The notes under the pieces: generated by a model
The model's database searches: none
Seen by the model: only the letters and a program-made list of their open reading frames with translations
Told to the model about the DNA's origin: nothing
Assembly: GCF_001189235.2 (NCBI RefSeq)
Contig: NZ_LFIP02000004.1
Span: 310,001-374,000 of the forward strand
Reading direction: 5' to 3'
From: Bradyrhizobium embrapense
Lineage (GTDB): Bacteria; Pseudomonadota; Alphaproteobacteria; Rhizobiales; Xanthobacteraceae
DNA length: 64,000 nt
In this document: in pieces, positions 1 to 7,451 of the stretch
Numbering within the stretch: position 1 is the stretch's first letter
Layout of the letters: each line of letters begins with the position of its first letter
Translations under genes and position numbers: made by a program

Positions 1-1
1 C

Positions 2-100
2 CACACGGTCGACGCTTGCCGCCGCATCATCGACGCGAATTTGCGCGGCGACGCCCCGGGACAATCCGACCTCAACGCGGTCGCCGCATTCTTTGCCTGA
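2..100 (+). CDS. C-terminal fragment of an unidentified protein (cut by window edge)
   Basis: An open frame enters from the left edge and stops at TGA 98-100. The 32 visible residues end in LNAVAAFFA. The composition is typical of a real GC-rich alphaproteobacterial gene end, but no family can be recognised. The following 118 bp to the convergent methyltransferase gene show no other gene. Confidence 0.5.
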   Translation, partial: HTVDACRRIIDANLRGDAPGQSDLNAVAAFFA

Positions 101-218
101 TCAAGGCAGCGGGTGGCCGTTTGTGAATTCAATGCGGCGTCGCGGCGACGGAGCTGACGCGGCATGATTTTTATGTCCTGCCGCGACCGATCAACGCCGA
201 TACGACCTCGTGGCGGCC

Positions 219-1097
219 TTACTTCTTTCGGAGAACGATGATGCTCTGATACGGCGAGATCCCGTTCATGCCGACGTCAACGAGATCGAACCGGTCGGTC
301 CACTGCGTCTCGATGTACCGCTTGCTGATGATCGTCTCGCCGTAGGTCATTTCGCCATCGACCGGATAGCTTTGCGGATAGAAGTAGAATCCGTCTCGCG
401 CCACGGTCTCGGCGATTTTTTGCTGATCCCAGCCAGGCAATTTGGAAATCGGCTCATAGAATGCGTATGCCGGCGGCCGAACGGTCAGGAGAAAGAGACC
501 ACGATGCTCCAGCGAGTCGTGGACCGCGGTCAGGCATGTGTCGCTCGCGGCAGGCGAGAGGTGCGTCCAGATCGATAGCGCGTAGGCGACATCGAATTTC
601 TGATTGAACGGCAGACGTCTCGGCAAGCTTTCCGACAACACGATATCGGCGCGCGGGTTGGAGCGTTGCGCGACCTGGATGATGCCCTTGTGCGGATCGC
701 AACCATGCAGATTGCGGAGCGGCACATCCTTCATGAAGTAACGGAGCACGCTGCCCCAGCCGCAGCCATAGTCCAGCACCTGGCATTCATCGAATGGCTT
801 GTCCAGATGACGCCTGAGCTTGTCGTGCAACAGGCGATAGGTTTCGATGACGGCGGCGCCGAGCTCCATCCCGGAACGACCGCTCCAGTTTTTCTGGGTC
901 CCGGCGTCTGGCGGATCTGGAATGGCCGCCTTGATCGCCTTGAAGCCATCATACTCCTTCCAGAGCAGTACATTCCACAGATACGGATCGTCGATCCATT
1001 TCAGTGCGTCGTAGACGGACTCTCCACTTCGGCAGGCGGCGTCCGCTCTTTCCAGTTCGTCGTTGTAGTATTCTTTCAGCCACGAACTCCAATTCAT
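219..1097 (-). CDS. class I SAM-dependent methyltransferase
   Basis: Predicted 292-residue cytoplasmic methyltransferase. The SAM-binding motif I reads VLDYGCGWGS at about residues 107-116 and is followed by the GCDPHKG acidic-loop region and a DVAYALSIWTHL motif-IV-like stretch, a typical Rossmann methyltransferase layout. The substrate cannot be told; the extra N-terminal 100 residues are unassigned. The ATG at 1097 is chosen over a GTG two codons upstream because GGAGG sits seven bases before it. The gene is convergent with the fragment at the left edge and no operon partner is visible. Confidence 0.8.
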   Translation of the reverse strand: MNWSSWLKEYYNDELERADAACRSGESVYDALKWIDDPYLWNVLLWKEYDGFKAIKAAIPDPPDAGTQKNWSGRSGMELGAAVIETYRLLHDKLRRHLDKPFDECQVLDYGCGWGSVLRYFMKDVPLRNLHGCDPHKGIIQVAQRSNPRADIVLSESLPRRLPFNQKFDVAYALSIWTHLSPAASDTCLTAVHDSLEHRGLFLLTVRPPAYAFYEPISKLPGWDQQKIAETVARDGFYFYPQSYPVDGEMTYGETIISKRYIETQWTDRFDLVDVGMNGISPYQSIIVLRKK

Positions 1098-1457
1098 CAG
1101 CACGCCTCCGTGTCCAGGTTCGCTTCGTCAGCCCTCGCCCACGCTCGTGTCATTTGAATTTCCTGAAACTGTCTTCGCTTACTCCGGCAACTTTAAGACC
1201 CACCGCAAACGTCTGAGTTCCGGAAGCCGATGGAACCGCTGATGTCGTTCCCGTTCGCTGGTTGCGAGCGCTGTCACCGAGCGCGATGCGATGAGAGTAA
1301 GGCTGGCGTCAGGCTGGCGCGATACGCTGCGCGCGGGACCGAGACCTGCCGCTCGTGCGTTTCTCGCTGCTCTGATGGCGATAGTCACTACCGCATCAGC
1401 CGATGTGATGCTCGCTTGAGAGGTGAACCAATTGGTCGACCTTTGGGAAGCGTGCCG
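1098..1457. other. intergenic region with no supported gene
   Basis: About 360 bp between the methyltransferase start and the small gene at 1458. Open frames here lack a convincing start or any recognisable protein pattern. It presumably holds the promoters of both flanking genes, but I see no clear promoter motif. Confidence 0.5.
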
Positions 1458-1643
1458 ATGAAAGTCCGCGAACTCGTCCAGGTGCTGCGGGCACTCCCGG
1501 ATCAGGACGCAACAGTCGTGATTGGAGAAGGAGCGAAGCCGGAAACCTGGCTGATCGTGTCGGGTGTCTCGGAATGTTGGATTGCGCCCGTGAGTGATGA
1601 TCATGCGATCGTCGGGAGCGAACCGGCCATCGAGATCGTCTAA
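1458..1643 (+). CDS. small conserved-type hypothetical protein (61 aa)
   Basis: Encodes a 61-residue protein starting MKVRELVQVLRALPDQDATV. The pattern of a short amphipathic helix, then LPQDA-like turn, then hydrophobic strands is common in small bacterial and phage-derived proteins of unknown function. A longer frame begins upstream at 1230, but those extra residues are rich in Arg and Cys and look non-coding, so the internal ATG is preferred. The neighbours (methyltransferase and tRNA-Asp) give no functional clue. Confidence 0.55.
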   Translation: MKVRELVQVLRALPDQDATVVIGEGAKPETWLIVSGVSECWIAPVSDDHAIVGSEPAIEIV

Positions 1644-1774
1644 ATGCCGCACGTTTGGGAGCGCGGCTGCTTTTGCGTGCCGGAAGCCCGGGCCAAGAAG
1701 GTTCGAGCACGTCAGGACGGTCGGCGCGCAACGCGTCTTAGAACTGGAACTTGGAGCTAAGTGCTTGATAAGGC

Positions 1775-1851
1775 TGGCGCGAGAGACGGGACTCGAACCC
1801 GCGGCCTCCGCCGTGACAGGGCGGCGCTCTAACCAACTGAGCTACTCCCGC
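1775..1851 (-). tRNA. tRNA-Asp(GTC)
   Basis: The reverse complement folds as a 77-nt tRNA with encoded CCA. Acceptor arms are GCGGGAG and CTCTCGC, the anticodon stem CCGCC/GGCGG encloses the loop CTGTCAC with anticodon GTC, and the T arm contains GGTTCGAGTCC. Confidence 0.95.
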
Positions 1852-2182
1852 GGATGCCGATCATCGGATTGATCCGCGCAGGATCGAGGGCATAAAGGCC
1901 CGCATCCCGATAGTCAAGCGCGTTGCGGAGCCCTGCACAGCACCGGCATTTTCGTGCTGTGGGCGCGCGTTGTCGCCTGTTTTCAGGGGAAACGGCGTAG
2001 TCAGCAAAGCCCCGAATCAAATAAGGCCTGATAGGTCTGGGTTTCCTGTGGCCGGGCCTGGCGCTGCCCGTTCCCAGAACCGGCGGTTTCGGGACTTTTC
2101 CGGACGCATTTTCCCGACGCGAACGGCGCGCCATTCGCGTCGAAGCAGCAATCCAGCCATTCAGCAACGAGGAGGGCCACAC
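1852..2182. other. intergenic region upstream of the HU gene, with two perfect inverted repeats
   Basis: 331 bp without a convincing gene. It contains CACAGCAC (1936-1943) mirrored by GTGCTGTG (1954-1961), and GACGCGAA (2116-2123) mirrored by TTCGCGTC (2134-2141), the latter about 40 bp before the HU start codon. The region must hold the HU promoter; the second repeat lies where a leader hairpin or operator would be. Confidence 0.55.
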
Positions 2183-2482
2183 ATGGCGAAGAAAGCAGCG
2201 ACCCCGGCGACGATCACGCTGAAGCACCTGGCGGCGGCCATCGCCGAAGAGCAGGAGCTGTCCAAGAAGCAGGCCGAGGCGATCCTGACCGACATGGTCA
2301 CCCGCATCACCAAGCACCTCAAGAAGGGCGAGCGGATCCGCATCGTCGGCCTCGGCATCCTCCAGGTCCGCAAGCGCGCCGCCCGCATGGGCCGCAATCC
2401 GGCGACCGGCGAGCAGATCCATATCAAGGCGAGCAAGAAGGTCGCTTTCCGCGCCGCCAAGGAGCTGAAGGAAGCCGTCTAG
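2183..2482 (+). CDS. HU/IHF-family DNA-binding protein
   Basis: A 99-residue histone-like protein that bends and compacts DNA as a dimer in the nucleoid. The body has the family order: N-terminal helices (ITLKHLAAAIAEEQELSKKQ), then GERIRIVGLGILQVRKRAAR, the arm RMGRNPATGEQIHIKASKKV and a C-terminal helix with FRAAKELKEAV. It carries the conserved GRNPATGE arm motif, with a slightly extended N-terminus (MAKKAATPATI). GGAGG at 2171 precedes ATG 2183, which rejects the longer upstream frame. A rho-independent terminator follows directly, so it is monocistronic. Confidence 0.93.
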   Translation: MAKKAATPATITLKHLAAAIAEEQELSKKQAEAILTDMVTRITKHLKKGERIRIVGLGILQVRKRAARMGRNPATGEQIHIKASKKVAFRAAKELKEAV

Positions 2483-2508
2483 GGTTCTTAACTCTCTTGC
2501 TCGATACC

Positions 2509-2551
2509 AAGCGCCATTTCGGCTCGCGACGCGACCCGGAGTGGCGCTTTT
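2509..2551 (+). terminator. rho-independent terminator of the HU gene
   Basis: AAGCGCCA (2509-2516) pairs with TGGCGCTT (2542-2549), followed by TTTTCTG. It lies 27 bp past the HU stop codon. Confidence 0.75.
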
Positions 2552-2639
2552 CTGTTGTAGAGTTATCTTTCGATGCGCCTTGCTTGCGCGAACTTCGCCT
2601 GAGCGCCTTTTCCCGTTCTCCTACCCTTGCGCGGTCTTC

Positions 2640-3896
2640 ATGCTGGCACCGGCTCTCGACTTCAAGCACACCGTCACCGAGCGCTTCCTGCGCTATGTCG
2701 TGATCGACACCCAGTCCGACCCGGATTCACCGACCACGCCCTCCACCGAGAAGCAGAAGAATCTCGGCCGCCTGCTGGTCGCCGAGTTGCAGGCGATGGG
2801 CATATCGGATGCGCATCTCGATCCGCACGGATACGTCTATGCCACGATCTTGGCCAACACCGACAAGACGGTGCCGGTGATCTGCTTCTGCTCGCACATG
2901 GACACCTCCCCCGACTGCACCGGCAAGAACGTCAAGCCGCAGGTCGTGAAGAACTATCGCGGCGGCGACATCGTGCTCCCGGCCGATGCCTCGCAGGTGA
3001 TCCGCGCCGCCGAGCACGAGGCGCTGGCCGACCAGATGGGCAACGACATCATCACGACCGACGGCACCACCCTGCTCGGCGCCGACAACAAGGCGGGCCT
3101 TGCGGAGATCATGGATGCTGCGCATTTCCTGGTGACCAATCCGCAAATCAAGCACGGCACCATCAAGATCCTGTTCACGCCGGACGAGGAGATCGGCCGC
3201 GGCGTCGACAAGGTCGACATCAAGAAGCTCGGGGCCGACTTCGGCTACACCATGGATGGTGAGACCGCCGGCCATATCGAGGACGAGACTTTCTCCGCCG
3301 ATGGTGCCAGCATCATCATCGAAGGCGTCGCGACCCATCCGGGATTTGCCAAGGGCAAGATGGAACACGCGATCAAGATCGCGGCCGCGATCGTCGATCG
3401 CCTGCCGAAGGATACTTGCTCGCCCGAGACCACCGAAGGCAAGGAGGGTTTTCTGCATCCGGTCGCGATCTCAGGCGCACTGGAAAACGCGCGGATCGAT
3501 TTCATCGTGCGTGATTTCACCGAAGCCGGCCTGAAGCAGAAGGAAGCACTGCTTGAAGCGATCGTGAAGGATGTCATGAAGGGATATCCGCGCTCGACCT
3601 ACCGTATCGAGGTCAAGCAGCAATACCGCAACATGAAAGAGGTGATCGATCGCCATCCCCAGATCGTCGCCTATGCGATCGAGGCGATCGAGCGCGCCGG
3701 GTTATCGCCGGTGAAGACCTCGATCCGCGGCGGCACCGACGGCTCGCGGCTGTCCTTCATGGGACTGCCCTGCCCCAACATCTTCGCGGGCGAGCACGCC
3801 TTCCATTCGCGGCTCGAATGGGTCAGCCGCCAGGACATGGAGAAGGCCGTGCAGACCATCGTGCACCTGGCGATGATCTGGGAAGAGAAGGCCTGA
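2640..3896 (+). CDS. pepT: peptidase T (tripeptide aminopeptidase)
   Basis: Predicted 418-residue M20-family zinc aminopeptidase that removes the N-terminal residue of tripeptides in the cytoplasm. Dinuclear-zinc motifs are visible: CSHMDTSPD with His86 and Asp88, GTTLLGADNKAG with the bridging Asp near 150, and the catalytic DEEIGRG near 185. The C-terminal SIRGGTDGSRLSFMGLPCPN and FAGEHAFHSRLEW segments are characteristic of PepT. Length is close to the roughly 408 residues of the enterobacterial enzyme. The ATG at 2640 is chosen because the 33 in-frame codons upstream do not resemble the family. It is convergent with the next gene, the two stop codons lying back to back in TGATCA. Confidence 0.93.
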   Translation: MLAPALDFKHTVTERFLRYVVIDTQSDPDSPTTPSTEKQKNLGRLLVAELQAMGISDAHLDPHGYVYATILANTDKTVPVICFCSHMDTSPDCTGKNVKPQVVKNYRGGDIVLPADASQVIRAAEHEALADQMGNDIITTDGTTLLGADNKAGLAEIMDAAHFLVTNPQIKHGTIKILFTPDEEIGRGVDKVDIKKLGADFGYTMDGETAGHIEDETFSADGASIIIEGVATHPGFAKGKMEHAIKIAAAIVDRLPKDTCSPETTEGKEGFLHPVAISGALENARIDFIVRDFTEAGLKQKEALLEAIVKDVMKGYPRSTYRIEVKQQYRNMKEVIDRHPQIVAYAIEAIERAGLSPVKTSIRGGTDGSRLSFMGLPCPNIFAGEHAFHSRLEWVSRQDMEKAVQTIVHLAMIWEEKA

Positions 3897-4748
3897 TCAG
3901 GCCCGCGCCGTCACGATCCAGATCGCGCCGGGCAGCGGCACCGCATCGCCTTTGACGAACGGCGCCAGCGCCTCGCGTATCGACGCGGTGGCGGCGGCGC
4001 GCACCTCATCCGGGTGGCCCTCCAGCGCCCGGCTGGCCGGCCCGATCTCGAGCGCCCCCTGGATCGCCGCATCGATGCCCCGCCCGGTCGCGACATCGAG
4101 CTCGACCGTGCACGGCTCCATGGCAATGCCGGAAAAGCCGGCCTCACCCAGGATCCGCTTCACCCGGGCCTCGGATGCGAACGCGAACGGGCCGGGATCC
4201 TCGGGGCCGAGCGGCGGCAGCTTCGGCACGTGCCTGTAGACCGCCTGCAGCGGCGTCATGAAGAAGGGATTTTCGCGCGGCTCCTGCCAGCACGCGAAAG
4301 CAAGACGGCCCGTCGGCTTCATTGCCTTGTGCAGATTGGTGAACGACGCCGCGGGATCGGCAAAGAACATCACGCCGAAGCGCGAGGCCAACAGGTCAAA
4401 GCTCGCGGGTGCGAACGGATAGACCGTCGCATCGGCGAGCGCGAACTCGACCGGCAATCCCTGCGGCGTGCTCTGACGGGCCCGCATCAGCATCGGCTCC
4501 GAGACGTCGACACCAAGCACGCGGCCGTCGGGCGCGACCTTCGACGCCAGCGCGAAGCTCGAGGCACCGCTGCCGCAGCCGACATCGACGACGCGCTCGC
4601 CGGCCTTCGGCGCCGCGCGATCGATCAAGAGGTCGAGCACCGGCTGCAGCACGATATCCTGCGCGGCCTGCCTGGACGCCCAGCGCTGGCCGCCCGGCCC
4701 GTTCCAATATGCAATCTGATCGGCGTTCTGCGGATGACCTGCGTTCAT
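3897..4748 (-). CDS. class I SAM-dependent methyltransferase (UbiE/arsM-like fold)
   Basis: A 283-residue protein with SAM motif ERVVDVGCGSGASSFALA at about residues 46-63, the GVDVSEPML acidic loop, and ASRFGVMFFADP as motif IV. The start NADQIAYWNGPGGQRWASRQ is typical of a Rhizobiales methyltransferase group often annotated UbiE-like; the substrate is unknown. ATG 4748 is preferred to a TTG at 4757. It sits 26 bp upstream... reading on the minus strand it follows the YCII gene, which ends at 4774, so the two may be co-transcribed. Confidence 0.85.
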   Translation of the reverse strand: MNAGHPQNADQIAYWNGPGGQRWASRQAAQDIVLQPVLDLLIDRAAPKAGERVVDVGCGSGASSFALASKVAPDGRVLGVDVSEPMLMRARQSTPQGLPVEFALADATVYPFAPASFDLLASRFGVMFFADPAASFTNLHKAMKPTGRLAFACWQEPRENPFFMTPLQAVYRHVPKLPPLGPEDPGPFAFASEARVKRILGEAGFSGIAMEPCTVELDVATGRGIDAAIQGALEIGPASRALEGHPDEVRAAATASIREALAPFVKGDAVPLPGAIWIVTARA

Positions 4749-4773
4749 GCGATCCAACCTTGTTGAGAAGACT

Positions 4774-5079
4774 CTAGCAAGTCTCGCGCGTCGCCGCGCG
4801 CAGCATCGGCATCACCTGGTAGGTGAATCCGGCATTGGCCTTGCTGACGGGATCGTTGGCGACGATTTCTAGCGGATCGGCATCGTCAGACAATTGCAGC
4901 ACGCCCATTCCCCAAACGCCGGCGGGATCGGCCACCGGGCCGAAGATCAGCGCCTTCCCGGCTTGCAGCAACTCGCCGCAATAGGCAACGTGCGCCTGCA
5001 TGATCTCGACTTCCTGCGGCGTCATGTCCTGTGGGAAGGTCGGGCGCGGTCCGGTCAATTTGCAGACGTAATACTTCAT
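4774..5079 (-). CDS. YCII-related domain protein
   Basis: A 101-residue protein beginning MKYYVCKLTGPRPTF. It contains the conserved central HVAYCGELLQAGKALIFGPV with the family His and Gly-Pro, and DPLEIVANDPVSKANAGFTY near the end, the ferredoxin-like alpha/beta fold of YCII-like proteins. The family is related to dienelactone isomerases, but most members have no known role. The start is taken at the MKYYV methionine (5079), which aligns with the usual beginning of the family. It probably forms a small transcription unit with the methyltransferase at 3897-4748, 25 bp downstream. Confidence 0.8.
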   Translation of the reverse strand: MKYYVCKLTGPRPTFPQDMTPQEVEIMQAHVAYCGELLQAGKALIFGPVADPAGVWGMGVLQLSDDADPLEIVANDPVSKANAGFTYQVMPMLRAATRETC

Positions 5080-5101
5080 CGACCTGGTCCGCACTCTCTG
5101 A

Positions 5102-5395
5102 TTATTTGGCGGCAGCGCTTGTGGGCTTGGCCTGCTTCGGCGCAGGCGTCTTCGCGGCAGTCCCCTTCGGGGCGGCCTGCCCGTCATTGCTGCGTGCAAT
5201 GCCCCACGGATCGGTCGGTTTCTGGTCCGGCACCCCGCTAAGTGCGCGCTGGTAGGCGCGCTGCTGCCGCGCCTCGTTGGCCACATCCGCCGGCGACTTC
5301 TCGATTTCTTCGCGATAGCGCTGAACATGGTCCTGCTGCGCCCATGCCGGTTCGGCAATCAAGGCGAGAAGAAAAATCGCGGCGAGTTTACGCAT
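5102..5395 (-). CDS. small secreted or periplasmic protein of unknown function
   Basis: A 97-residue product with a clear Sec signal peptide, MRKLAAIFLLALIAEPAWAQ, probably cleaved after AWA. The mature part is charged and Gln/Arg-rich (QRYREEIEKSP, RQQRAYQRAL), contains DPWGIAR, and ends in a low-complexity Ala/Lys/Pro tail. It lies 22 bp upstream of the YCII gene on the same strand and may share a transcript with it. No family function is recognised. Confidence 0.75.
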   Translation of the reverse strand: MRKLAAIFLLALIAEPAWAQQDHVQRYREEIEKSPADVANEARQQRAYQRALSGVPDQKPTDPWGIARSNDGQAAPKGTAAKTPAPKQAKPTSAAAK

Positions 5396-5643
5396 GCATC
5401 AAGTTCCCGGTTAGGCGGAGAGAATAGCATCGCAGCCGCGTCGGCGCCAAACCCGAGTGACATCGCGCCAACAGGAACCGAGCCCGGCCCGCGACGCGTC
5501 CGTGACTTTCGGCACCTTTCGTATCGTCGGCTGCCGAATGACATTTGGCAGACCAGCGCGGAGCAAGCGCGGTCCCGGCCACCCCACAGACTACCCCACG
5601 GCCGGGATCGCGCCCTTTCCGCGCGCTCAGGGAGAACCGAGCC

Positions 5644-5892
5644 ATGGCCTCACTGCGTCGGACCAACCAACCGGCGGCCGCTTTGCAGCTCGTGAAGCAC
5701 CGTGCCACGGTCATCCTGCGCGAGCATGTGCAAGTGGAGGCCGAACTCGTCGGACGGGCTGCGGTCCTCACGGATGGGACTGCAGGGACCGTCGAAGGCG
5801 TGTCGCTCGACGAGTCTCACGGATTGCGCATCTCGATCAAAGGGCACATCGGGAAGTGGCCGATCTCGACCATCAGGATGCTTCAGCCATAG
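5644..5892 (+). CDS. small hypothetical protein (82 aa)
   Basis: Encodes MASLRRTNQPAAALQLVKHR and continues with a strand-rich C-terminal half (GTAGTVEGVSLDESHGLRIS, KGHIGKWPISTIRML). The second half is reminiscent of a small beta-barrel that binds ligands or RNA, but this is only an impression. GGGAGAACCGAGCC precedes ATG 5644 and supplies a ribosome-binding site. It stands alone between the secreted-protein gene and tRNA-Val. Confidence 0.6.
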   Translation: MASLRRTNQPAAALQLVKHRATVILREHVQVEAELVGRAAVLTDGTAGTVEGVSLDESHGLRISIKGHIGKWPISTIRMLQP

Positions 5893-5980
5893 GACTGGAG
5901 CCGGCGCCCTTCGACACCGAGCACGCGGCGAGTTCTGCATGAAAGTCGGGCTTGCCCAGCCGCAGTTGGGGGGCGAAGGC

Positions 5981-6055
5981 TGGTGGGCGGTGAGAGGATC
6001 GAACTCCCGACCAATGGTGTGTAAAACCAGTGCTCTACCGCTGAGCTAACCGCCC
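5981..6055 (-). tRNA. tRNA-Val(TAC)
   Basis: The reverse complement gives a 75-nt tRNA with CCA. The acceptor stem starts GGGCGGT, the D arm is GCTCAGCGGTAGAGC, and the loop TTTACAC carries anticodon TAC. The outermost pair of the anticodon stem is a C-U mismatch; all other pairs are good. Confidence 0.93.
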
Positions 6056-6132
6056 GTATCAGCGCGTCTCTTTAGCCTCGCCCGCCCCTCGGGCGCAAGG
6101 TCGCCAAGGCCGCAAAGCCTCAATCGACGAAC

Positions 6133-6184
6133 TTCAATCCTTGGACGTCAATCCTTGGACTTCAATCCTTGGGCTTCAATCCTT
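6133..6184. repeat. 14-bp tandem repeat, about 3.7 copies
   Basis: The unit TTCAATCCTTGGAC occurs at 6133, 6147, 6161 and 6175 (last copy partial) with one or two substitutions. The final copy overlaps the stop codon of the GFA-type gene on the opposite strand. Confidence 0.85.
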
Positions 6185-6580
6185 CAGCCGCGCCGGCACT
6201 CCCTCGAGATCATTGATCCACGGCGCCGCAGAGCGGCACCAGACCTGGCGTCGCGGGGTCAATTCGCCACGCTGGCGAATGCTGCCCCAGCGGATTCCCC
6301 AATCATCCGGACCACCGTCCTCGCCGCTGGTGAACAACGGGGAGCCACACTCGCCACAAAAGTGCTGGAAGCGGATCCGACCGTTATCGCCCCGCTTATC
6401 GTAGATCTTCGGCGTACGTCCGGTCAGCCGGACCTGCTCGGCGGCGCAGATCACGGTGACGCGATAGGGCGAGCCGGTCAGCGACTGGCAGTCCGTGCAA
6501 TGGCAGATCGACACCCGTTCGGGATCGATCTCCGCCTGATAGGTCACGGCCCCGCAGTGGCATTGCCCGTCGATCTGCAT
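6176..6580 (-). CDS. GFA/CENP-V family zinc protein
   Basis: A 134-residue protein of the glutathione-dependent formaldehyde-activating (Gfa)-like family. Zinc ligands are visible in order: CHCGAV (residues 7-12), CHCTDCQSLTG (about 26-36) and FCGECGSPLF (near 94-103). Members bind structural and catalytic zinc; most are not proven to act on formaldehyde, so the substrate is left open. The C-terminus (ARLKD) and stop codon are encoded within the 14-bp tandem repeat, so the end of the protein may have been altered by repeat expansion. It is divergent from the GntR gene. Confidence 0.85.
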   Translation of the reverse strand: MQIDGQCHCGAVTYQAEIDPERVSICHCTDCQSLTGSPYRVTVICAAEQVRLTGRTPKIYDKRGDNGRIRFQHFCGECGSPLFTSGEDGGPDDWGIRWGSIRQRGELTPRRQVWCRSAAPWINDLEGVPARLKD

Positions 6581-6693
6581 CGCGTTCTCCCAATTCGGCG
6601 TCGTGCAACAAGGCGGTAGCTAAGAGGTCGTTCCCGGCGATGCGGCCCGCAAGGCATCCGGAACACGGTCGGGCACCTCCGTTGGGACAGTGC

Positions 6694-6737
6694 TGGTATC
6701 CCAAAGCGGGATTGTTTGGGATACCAATTTGGGATAC
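6694..6737. promoter_or_regulatory. candidate GntR operators upstream of the GntR-MFS operon
   Basis: TGGTATCCCA (6694-6703) and TGGGATACCA (6717-6726) are mirror images inside a perfect 11-bp inverted repeat (6695-6705 and 6715-6725, 9-bp spacer). A third half-site, TTGGGATAC, lies at 6729-6737. Each core resembles the TGGTnnACCA palindromes bound by FCD-type GntR proteins. The regulator gene starts 45 bp downstream. Confidence 0.6.
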
Positions 6738-6781
6738 TTCGACAGCACACTAAAACTCTACGTCCAGACCGGCAGACCACC

Positions 6782-7450
6782 ATGTCGCAGATGCTGCAGA
6801 TCCACGACCAGCTCCGGGAGATGATCCTCTCGCTCGACCTCGGTCCCGGCGAGCGGCTGTCGGAGCGCTGGCTGGAGAGCCAGTTCGAGGGATCACGCAC
6901 GCCGATCCGCGCCGCGCTGGTGCGGCTGGAGAGCGAAGAGCTGGTCCGCCGCGACGGCCGTAACTGGATCGTCGCGCCGATCGACGTCGGTGAATTGGAG
7001 GCGCTGGCCGAATTCCGGATCCCGTTGGAGACGACGGCCGTCCGCCTCGCCTGTGCGCGGGCGAGCGAGGCCGACATCGGCGGCGTCGAGGAGATGCTGG
7101 ACACCTGCCAATCTGGCGCGCCGCGCGAGGAATGGCACCGGGTCGGCACCGATTTCCATGTCGAGATCGCGCGCCTCTCCGGCAACCCCTTCATCGTCAA
7201 GGCGATAGCCGGCGCGATGACCCGGCTGTCGCGCGCACGCTGGCTCGAAGTGTGGACCGAACCCTCGCGCGAGCAGGCCTGGCGCGAGCACCGACGCATT
7301 CTCGGCTTCATCAAGGCCAACGATCCGGATTCGGCCGCGCGCGAGGCCACCGATCACATCACCGACACCCGCGATCGCCTGCTGCGTTCGCTGAAGGAGG
7401 ATCGCCGCGGCCTGCGCATGCGCGGCTTCGCCGTGATCGGTCTGCGCTGA
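6782..7450 (+). CDS. GntR-family transcriptional regulator, FCD type
   Basis: A 222-residue ligand-responsive DNA-binding protein. The N-terminal winged helix-turn-helix spans about residues 1-65 (IHDQLREMILSLDLGPGERL, then GSRTPIRAALVRLESEELV). The C-terminal helical FCD domain follows, with its metal/ligand residues partly visible in DFHVEIARLSGN and EHRRILGFIKAND. The start MSQMLQIHDQ is preferred to an upstream in-frame ATG at 6716, which lies inside the operator repeats. One base separates its stop from the MFS start, so both are translationally coupled and it probably controls the transporter and itself. Confidence 0.9.
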   Translation: MSQMLQIHDQLREMILSLDLGPGERLSERWLESQFEGSRTPIRAALVRLESEELVRRDGRNWIVAPIDVGELEALAEFRIPLETTAVRLACARASEADIGGVEEMLDTCQSGAPREEWHRVGTDFHVEIARLSGNPFIVKAIAGAMTRLSRARWLEVWTEPSREQAWREHRRILGFIKANDPDSAAREATDHITDTRDRLLRSLKEDRRGLRMRGFAVIGLR

Positions 7451-7451
7451 C

